Below, piece by piece: positions 56,942 to 64,000 of a stretch of 64,000 bases of DNA (its first letter is position 1; each line of letters opens with the position of its first letter). The notes below the pieces were generated by a model. It worked only from the letters and a program-made list of their open reading frames with translations, was not told the DNA's origin and did no database searches. Where the stretch lies: NCBI GenBank assembly GCA_902806565.1, contig CADCXA010000039.1, positions 124,001-188,000 on the forward strand, in the 5' to 3' direction. This stretch comes from Hypoxylon rubiginosum. Lineage: Eukaryota; Ascomycota; Sordariomycetes; Xylariales; Hypoxylaceae. Made by a program: the position numbers and the translations under genes.

Positions 56942-57404
56942 AGATCTCCGGGATGTTTCATGCGTGAAGCCGTGTACTTACTATAGGGAGCCTACCTCCT
57001 ACCAAGGTATCCAGGTACTGTAAATATTTCTATCCCTAGCAGGAGGAGCTGGGAGAAGGGCATCGAGTTGCTGGTTCTATGTGAATATGGAGGTCAAATA
57101 TGCGAGAGGCCGAGACTGAATCTGAATCTGAACTGCATTACCACCAACTGGACAAGGTCAAAAATTTCTTTCCCTTTTAGCCCCTTCATATTGATATATC
57201 CTAGTCTCAAGAACACCAGTCCAATTATCGTAAGTCTAAACATAATTATCATGGCCTCTCTGAACTATTCAGAGGCCGACGAAATAGAATGGGGTATGTA
57301 ATCCGACGCCAGGAAAATGCAATCAAACAGATGCACCCCCTGACCCTTCTCTTTGGACTTTCAATTCCTTACAACGCCGTTCCCTGATAACAACATTACT
57401 GAAT
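56942..57404. other. Convergent 3' intergenic region
   Basis: These 463 bases separate the oxidoreductase stop from the STU2 stop. A short CTGAAT repeat lies near 57115-57135. There is no supportable gene. Confidence 0.45.
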
Positions 57405-60251
57405 TCACGATCGGGTGAATCCTTGTTTGGCCTGTGGTCCATATTAGTCACTGTTGTTGCGCTATGTTGAAAAAAAGAAGGGAATCCTGATCTTACCTTC
57501 ATCTGCTCTATCCTCGCCTTGAGTTGGCTTGTCACTTCTGCTGCCCTCTTCCAACTCTCCACACCGTTCGTACCGGGTGGTCCACCGACTGTTGAGCTCG
57601 CGCCGGATCCAGTGCTATGCCCAGCCCCCTCATCGATCGGTGCGCTCCTAAAGTTCCGAGCAGGGCTTCCTCTTCCGCTTGATCCACTACCGTATCTCAG
57701 CTCCGGGCTCAATTTGCTCCTCGGATAGTTATGAGGCACGTCGCCATTCTCCTTCTCTTCGGATAAAGTGCTGTTAAAACTCATCCTGTTCGCTCTGGCA
57801 CCCGAGTAATTTGCGCCGTCGCGATAGATACCCATGTCGTCAGGCGTAGGACTCGTTACACCCGGACTTCCGATGCCCCCGGTTACGCCTAGCCCCTCAG
57901 CTCTACTGAGCGCGCGCTTGAGACGCTCCAGTTCCCGTCGAAGCCTTTCGTTGGTTTGCTCGGCCGCCTCCGCATCGCTTCTGGCCCTGACTAATTGGGT
58001 CTCCTTGGCTTTGATGCTAAGCACATCTCTTGTGTGGTCTTCGATAAGTCCGGCGTTTTGGTTTTTAAGTTCCTGCACTTCTGACATAAACTTGCTTCGT
58101 TCGTGCTTCATCTCGTCCATCTGCTTCATGAGTCGTTCGTTTGCTGCACGTAGCTCCTCCAACTCTGCCCGCTCCATGGCCGTGATACCACTTGATGGAG
58201 GTGGCGAGGGTGCTGAAAGTGCAGCGGCGGGTGTGGCTGCAGGCTTCGCTAGTGAGCGTCCTGCTAGACCGCCTCGCCCGAGCCCGATTCGGGGCTTTGG
58301 AGGAGGCGATACTGCCGGGGGTTCGTCGTCCTCTATAGGTGGCGGCGGGGCCGCAGCGGCCGGTGCTCTTCGAGGGGATGCGACGCCGGGGGCACCAATA
58401 CGTCTCTGGGGAGCCTTCAATCCAGATATACCCGAGGGCTTGGGCATACCAAGTTTGCTACCTGGCGCAGCTCGAGACGCTGGTTGAGGCGTTGGAGCAA
58501 GTTCCGATACAGGTTGAGGTGCAGCAGCAGGTGCGGTTTTCTTGACAGCCCCGGGGCCCTTCTTAGCACCGCCCACAATCTTCTTCGGACCCCCGGGCGG
58601 ACCTCTTGCTGCCGGAGCAGGAGGAGGTTTTGGCCTATCTTTGGCCTTAACCTCAGCCTTGTCAAAGTACTCCTTGATTTTGTTCTTTCGGATATCGTCC
58701 AGCCCTTCCAGATGGGGGTTCATGGCACGTTCGCCAATAATCTTCATAATGGTACCTAGGACCTCAGCACCACCGGACCTCAAGCCTTCGCTAGATTCTG
58801 CGAGTAGTTTTTTAGCGGCTTCGACGATAGTGGCAACCTCTGGCTTGCTGGGAGGGGTTCGGGTTGTCCGAAGACATCGAATAAGAAATTTCATAGTTCC
58901 TTCTTTGACTTGTGGATTTTTGTGAACAAGGAATGCGAAAATATCCTCTAGACAGTCAGATAGATTCGTGGCTAAGAAGACTTGATCCAGCGCAGCACTT
59001 AATGCATCTGCTACAGACTGCTTCTTCTCCTTCAAACGTTCCATAATTGGTGCCATAACGACCGACCGATATTTACCGTAGCTTCTCCGGAGGCCTTGTG
59101 CGAGTACTTCGATACACTGGGCCGCTTGGGTGACGACTGCAACGTTGGCGTCTTTCATACACTTGGCCAGACCGCGATTTATCTCGCCAAAATCACCATC
59201 CTTGATTCTTGGTACGTTGAGCACGGCATAGAGCGCCTCAAGGGCTTCTTTACGGTCCTTCCACTTGGAAGACGCAAGGTTTTCGTGGAAATTAGCTGGG
59301 ACTTTTGATAAAACGTCCTGAGGCTCTGCGAGGTCAAAAGCATCAACTTCGGCTGGTTCGTCGACTCCATCTTCATCGGCCTCATCTTCTTCTGCTCCAG
59401 GGACCGGTGCACGAGCCATAGCTGCCTGCTGAGTTCGCAAAAGCCGCTCTTGTTTTGGCGGCGGTTCCGCCTTGATCTTTTCGAATTGAGCCTCCAGATC
59501 GGACTGCTGTGTGGATTTCAAATCGCCCCAGAACATCGGCTTCATCGCATCCCTTAGCCATCGGTAAAATTCGACGGCTAGGTTGGTGGCCTCGGCACGC
59601 ACGTTCTTGTCCGCATGGCCAAATGCTTTCGGGAGGATCTTTAGGACCGGCTTCGGGTCGGCTATCTTGCAGCCGTAGTTATGAAAGATGGTAGTGAGGG
59701 CTGCGAGGGCGGCCGCAATGACTTTGGGTTGCTTGGCAGACATGGCTGGGAGGATATCTTCGATAATAGGCCCAGCGGCATCGAGCTCAACGAGAAGTAA
59801 TAGAGCTTCAACCGATGATGCCTTGGTACCGGGTCGTGTAGACACCAGGCCCTTCTCGACGATAGGGGTAACGACATGACCGCGCGAACGCACGCAGCAT
59901 TCCTTACCACCAAATTTAAGAAACGCACAAAACGCAGCAATACCGTCCGACTGCGCGGCAACGTTGGAATCCGCAACGGCTCCTTTCCATAGACTGGGTT
60001 CTTGGTTAAATGGTCGAAACGCGGGGTCGTGGTCGTCGGGTGTGACTTCAAACTGTTTTGCCGCTTCTTCGTATGCCCCCTTGCGGACTTTCCAGACCTG
60101 TAGATCCAACGTCGTTAAGCACTGAGCTACAAATATCGCCTGGGCAAGGCAACATGCCCAATGGGAATAAGAATGCTATGGTAGTACGTACCTTGTGCAC
60201 CCATCGCTCCGTTAGGGGGAGAGAGCTGTAATCTGGCTCCCCATCCGCCAT
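57405..60251 (-). CDS. STU2: XMAP215/Dis1-family microtubule polymerase (AlpA/Stu2)
   Basis: The model has exons 60251-60192 (20 codons), 60097-57497 and 57431-57405 (8 codons plus stop), with introns of 94 and 65 bases, giving 895 residues, close to A. nidulans AlpA. Two TOG domains, which bind curved tubulin, span about 17-245 and 286-510; TOG1 opens ERWVHKVWKVRKGAYEEA across the first splice, and TOG2 has SSKWKDRKEALEAL. A basic Pro/Ala/Gly/Lys linker (about 515-655) provides lattice binding. A coiled coil at about 660-756 (MERAELEELRAANERL) gives the dimer expected of fungal members. The last intron, with a GACTAAT-type branch site, restores the short ending MKAKQGFTRS. The protein speeds tubulin addition at plus ends and acts at kinetochores and spindle poles (family knowledge). 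An in-frame ATG at 60476 could add 75 basic residues; I prefer MADGEPDYSSL because homologs begin there. Confidence 0.94.
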
Positions 60252-60623
60252 ATTGGTGGTTGGACTGTTGTCGTTACTTGCTGAAGACTCGAGCAAGAGT
60301 TGTAGCGACCCTGTCTTAGGTGATACGGTTTTAGGTGACGGTGTTGGGACAATATATATCCTATGTTCGCGGACGGGAAAGGTTGACTTTCTTCGGGTAC
60401 GATTAGGCGATAGCTTCGAGGCTACTTTTCTCATTAGCTTCGGAAACATAGATTGCTCGGGGCGTGGGAAGCGCATTTTGTCTTGGTGAAGAGGTCGCGA
60501 GAAAGACGGAGAAACAAAGAGGTCGGAATGGAATTGCCAAGATGCTCTTCCTCGTTCCTCGTCCCTCGTCTCCTGCCCTTCTAACAGGCGACTGCCAATA
60601 CTAGTGGCGCGACCTTTGCTGTG

Positions 60624-60674
60624 GCTGCAGTTGCAGTTACAGTTGTAGCTGTAGCTGTAGCTGTAGCTGTAGCT
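60624..60674. repeat. (CTGTAG) hexanucleotide array
   Basis: About eight units, degenerate at the left (CTGCAG, TTGCAG, TTACAG) and perfect at the right (CTGTAG), stand in tandem about 370 bases before the STU2 start. Confidence 0.9.
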
Positions 60675-61389
60675 AGCATGGGCGGGAGGCTGCAGGGAAT
60701 ATAAAGATATGAAGGAATAAACGACCTGCTCTTCGTCTAGACTTCATCGACACAGGGAACAGCACGCACTACATGCTGCGGGCTGAGAAGGTTTTACATA
60801 TCTAGGTTAGAAACGCAGACAAACTGAACGTACATTGCTATCATAGAAGAAACTTAGTATGTATGCCGGCGGACAGTCGTGCTGTACATGTAGGTAGCTT
60901 TATGGTTTCCCGCCGCGTCGAGGTCAAAACTCCAAATCTATTTGAATCAGCGGCGGATCAAAGTGTAAATATTTGTTGACGGGCGGCGCACGGGTAGGAG
61001 GTAATCGAGACGTTGGGATGCGGGATGTGATGCGCAAGGTGCAAGATGTGGTACGCGCAGTACAAATTCTTAGGGAGTGAGGGTTTCGTTGGATACGCGT
61101 AAGGTAGGACGGGACGATACAATATCAGATATCAAAAAGACACGACCTTGAAATTGACATACATACACGTGGTAGATATTAAGAATGTTGACGTTGAAGA
61201 TTATGGCGGGTGTTGTTTGGCCACTGGCAACTAAACTATTTCACTCGATCCCACCCACTCTGCCACTGACCAGTGACCACCGATTAACAGGTACCTGATG
61301 TATTGTACCTAAGCCTGTTGACCATTGATTGGGCTCGAATTAAACGTGGGTCTAAAACTTCAGTAGCGCTGGTAGCGGGTTGCTAGGGC

Positions 61390-61403
61390 TACCTAGGTAC
61401 CTA
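61390..61403. repeat. TACCTAGGTACCTA motif
   Basis: This is a member of the intergenic palindrome family, containing TACCTAGGTA and AGGTACCT overlapped. Confidence 0.75.
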
Positions 61404-62208
61404 TATCCCATCAGGGCAACCTTGGAACCGGTTCTTGTATGTAACTGTACCTCCAAGTATTTAATAGATCATATTCGTATATTCTCTTCAGTTTCGGCTT
61501 CAATTGCATGGATGCATATATATGAGCAAGGCGTTTGCTATGCAGATGTTTTAGCGGCGTATGATGATTCTAGTTGTGTACCTAGGCACTACGTAATGTT
61601 TACATTACTGTATTGTACAACACCTGCAATATGAATCTTGGAATATGTATATTACGTTCAGCCGTTCCCCAACCGTGCAGGTGCCAAGCGGGGGGATTGA
61701 ACGATAACCCTAACCTAGAGCAAGAACAGGGATAGTCCAAGTCACTACCTGAGGAGGTACATACATGTACATGTAGTCAGAGATGGAGGGGTGTGGCTTT
61801 TAGCATGTGGCTTTTTCTGACCTGGCTAACTTGCCAGCTGCTAACCGATCTAGGCGTCCAAGCCATGTGGCTTCACATGTCTTGTTCGGGTTGTGATACA
61901 TTTGATGTGAGGATAATCGATATCAACATCGCTGGAACTATTGAGAATTAAGAAAACAAGATCAACATCTCGGTATTTTTCCTTTTTGGAGGCGTTCGAC
62001 GATATTGCGTCTCCTATCCACGGTAAATCGGTAAATCGATATGATTCCCTCAGCCCATAGAGGCGCATCTATCGTACTTGATTGAACTTGGATTTTTCTT
62101 TTTCGTCTTGTCCGTGATAATTGTTTGTCACTTTTCTTCCCGGCGAACTTACAGTACAATCACCAATAAACAGATCGGTACAGATCTCAACCTCGATAGC
62201 CAAAGTAA

Positions 62209-62236
62209 TCGACATCGACATCGACATCAACATCGC
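62209..62236. repeat. (GACATC) hexanucleotide array
   Basis: Four or five units of GACATC/AACATC stand in tandem in the presumed PAC1 leader or promoter. Confidence 0.85.
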
Positions 62237-62296
62237 CGTTGCCCTTACCTACGTATACGCGCCTATACCAATACTTCGCCTTTGTTGTCTGCACTG

Positions 62297-62332
62297 ATGC
62301 TGCCTATTCGAATTCCTATTCCCATTCAATAA
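62297..62332 (+). other. Upstream ORF of 11 codons in the PAC1 leader
   Basis: ATG to TAA, encoding MLPIRIPIPIQ. It is relevant only if transcription starts before it. Confidence 0.3.
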
Positions 62333-62681
62333 TTCTCGATCTCGGCCTAAGGTTTACAGGCGATCTATATACTACGATTGTTCTTCGCACGTTCCCTACC
62401 GTCGCTGTACCTAAATCGACCCCCCAGTTTCGCTCAGAATTCGTTCAACGTCTCATCCACGGTTGCAAAACACTAAGGTCGCATCTTTATCGCTTGCATC
62501 TTCTTTGTCGCCGGTTTCTAAGTCGCTCACACCCTTTAACGTCCTGTGCCAGAGTGACTCCCCTTCTTTGTTGCAAGCTTGTCCTGTCAACTGCACAAGT
62601 TCTGCACTCCTGCAGCAGTCGTGTTGGGTGGTGTACATTAGAGCCCCCTTGACGCTGTTTTTTGTGTGTATCACTGGACTC

Positions 62682-62702
62682 ATGAGCACCTTCGAGGTGT
62701 GA
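62682..62702 (+). other. Upstream ORF of 6 codons just before PAC1
   Basis: ATG to TGA, encoding MSTFEV, ends ten bases before the PAC1 ATG. Its closeness to the main start makes it likely to be in the transcript, and reinitiation over so short a gap would be poor. Confidence 0.45.
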
Positions 62703-62712
62703 TTAGAACAAG

Positions 62713-64000
62713 ATGAGCCAAATTCTGACTTCGCGGCAAGCCGAAGAGCTGTATGTTGTTGACCATTTCCAGTCCTTATTGCTTGGAAGATGAATTAGAA
62801 GATAGGACTGACCCGTTTGAAAGACACAAAGCTATAATTGCGTATTTATCGTCGAATAACTTACCTAACACGGCCTCTGCTCTACGAGACGAGCTTGGTC
62901 TCGGCGATACCTTCGATGCTACCACTTCCAAGAAATATGAAGGCCTTCTCGAAAAGAAATGGACAAGTGTTGTCCGGCTACAAAAGAAGGTACGGCATAA
63001 TATCATCTTGCGTCGATGTTTGCCCCTCTAACCTATTACTTTGATACTAGATCATGGACTTGGAGTCGAAAACCGCTTCTTTACAATCAGAATTGGACAA
63101 TGCGACACCCACTTCCCTGTCCAGACGAAACCAAGATCCTACAAGCTGGCTGCCCCGATCTCCTGCGCGCCATACTCTGCAATCCCACAGAGACCCTATC
63201 ACCTGTGTCGCCTTCCATCCGGTATTCTCTTCTTTGGCCTCGGGCTCCGAGGATTACACTATAAAGATTTGGGATTGGGAGCTCGGGGAGCTGGAACGGA
63301 CAATAAAAGGACATACAAAGGCCGTGTTGGATGTCGACTTTGGCGGCCCACGAGGAGGGACACTGCTGGCATCTTGCTCGAGTGACCTCACTATCAAGTT
63401 ATGGGATCCGTCTGAGGAGTACAAAAACATTAGGACTCTACCTGGTCACGATCATAGTGTCAGCGCTGTTCGTTTCATCCCGTCAGGCACGGCAGGTGCG
63501 CCGAGTTCTAGCAATCTTCTCGTCTCTGCTTCCAGAGATAAGACCTTACGTATATGGGATGTGTCGACGGGCTATTGTGTCAAGACGATACGAGGACATG
63601 CAGACTGGGTTAGAGATGTCTGCCCGTCGCCGGACGGCCGGTACTTACTATCCGCTGGCAATGACCAGACCGCTCGCCTCTGGGATATATCCCTGGCGAA
63701 TCCCGAGAGTAAGTTGACGCTGGTGGGTCATGAGCACACTGTCGAATGCTGCACTCTGGCACCACCGGCGGCCTACAAGTACCTTGCGCCGCTTGCCGGT
63801 TTAAAGAAACCACCGCTGGCTTCCAGCACTGCGGAGTTCATGGCGACGGGGTCTCGAGACAAGTCGATACGCATCTGGGATGCTAGGGGCAACTGCATCA
63901 AGACCTTGGCAGGGCATGATAATTGGGTGAGGGCATTGGTCTTCCACCCAGGCGGCAAATACTTGCTTAGTGTATCCGACGACAAGACGCTACGATGCTG
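62713..64000 (+). CDS. PAC1: Nuclear distribution protein PAC1/NudF (LIS1), 3' end outside the window
   Basis: The gene is partial, with exons 62713-62750 (38 bases), 62824-62989 and 63051 to the window end (introns 73 and 61 bases, donors GTATGT and GTACGG). The first splice gives [20 protein letters not shown], the LisH dimerisation motif (residues about 9-41), followed by a coiled coil near 60-85. From about residue 108 WD40 repeats follow, with ends such as IKIWDWE, IKLWDPS, LRIWDVS, ARLWDIS and IRIWDAR; about five and a half blades are present, including the NudF-typical insertion [10 protein letters not shown]. About 384 residues are visible, against about 450 expected. LIS1 binds the dynein motor domain and supports its plus-end loading, needed for nuclear migration in hyphae (family knowledge). 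It diverges from STU2. I see no frame break. Confidence 0.95.

Larger units (their letters stand above)
60252..62712. other. Divergent region between STU2 and PAC1
   Basis: About 2.5 kb hold both promoters and a probably long PAC1 leader. A (CTGTAG)n array lies at 60624-60674, a TACCTAGGTA motif at 61391-61400, and a (GACATC)n array at 62209-62236. There is no supportable gene other than short upstream ORFs. Confidence 0.5.

Noticed and set aside
57323..57496. Unspliced C-terminal extension of STU2
   Set aside because: The frame continues through a GTAAGA donor, but a GACTAAT-type branch site and CCACAG acceptor 65 bases on give the shorter family-like end MKAKQGFTRS.
60252..60476. 75-residue N-terminal extension of STU2
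   Set aside because: It is in frame but low-complexity basic; family members start at the MADGEPDY-like opening just before TOG1. Kept only as an alternative start.
62753..63031. Separate 92-codon frame at the PAC1 start
   Set aside because: It is PAC1 intron 1 read through into exon 2; the spliced product gives the conserved LisH opening.

Overview
The window reads as nuclear DNA of a filamentous ascomycete (Pezizomycotina, probably Sordariomycetes; a Xylariales-like relative is a guess). Evidence: short introns (50-122 bases) with GTRNGT donors and CTRAY-like branch sites, fungus-specific families (Zn2Cys6 plus fungal_trans regulator, DUF6604, NudF/PAC1, BTN1, penicillin-acyltransferase-like C45 hydrolase), no operons, and long intergenic stretches. 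I support sixteen protein-coding genes; nine have introns that I placed by joining frames. I saw no tRNA, rRNA, CRISPR array or intact transposon.

Left part (1-20 kb): a C2H2 zinc-finger protein (minus), then a 4.8 kb gap, the ER lectin YOS9, another 4.8 kb gap, a 1009-residue coiled-coil protein with a centrosomin-motif-like segment, and an HhH-GPD DNA glycosylase. Next block (21.9-33.2 kb), the densest: a Zn2Cys6 transcription factor convergent with the lysosomal/vacuolar protein BTN1 (CLN3), a C45 acyltransferase-like gene, an App1-type phosphatidate phosphatase and a glutathione S-transferase.

From 33.2 to 47.9 kb I find no supportable gene. This 14.8 kb stretch, like the other gaps, carries recurrent TACCTAGGTA-type palindromic motifs and short hexanucleotide arrays. 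Right part (47.9-64 kb): a DUF6604 protein, a small repeat-built helical protein, an isoprenylcysteine-methyltransferase-like membrane protein, a 2-oxoglutarate/Fe(II) dioxygenase divergent from a medium-chain NADPH oxidoreductase, then the microtubule polymerase STU2/AlpA (XMAP215) divergent from the dynein regulator PAC1/NudF (LIS1), whose 3' end runs off the window.

Most genes look like unlinked housekeeping or regulatory functions. The links I can see are functional adjacency of STU2 and PAC1 (both act at microtubule plus ends), and two divergent or convergent enzyme pairs between 52 and 57 kb. I found no convincing secondary-metabolite cluster: there is no NRPS, PKS or terpene cyclase. 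The items most worth a second look are the 16-residue-repeat orphan protein, the intergenic palindrome family in the gene desert, the acyltransferase-like protein without a visible peroxisomal signal, the glycosylase with an atypical cysteine cluster, and the GST with a possible mitochondrial leader.
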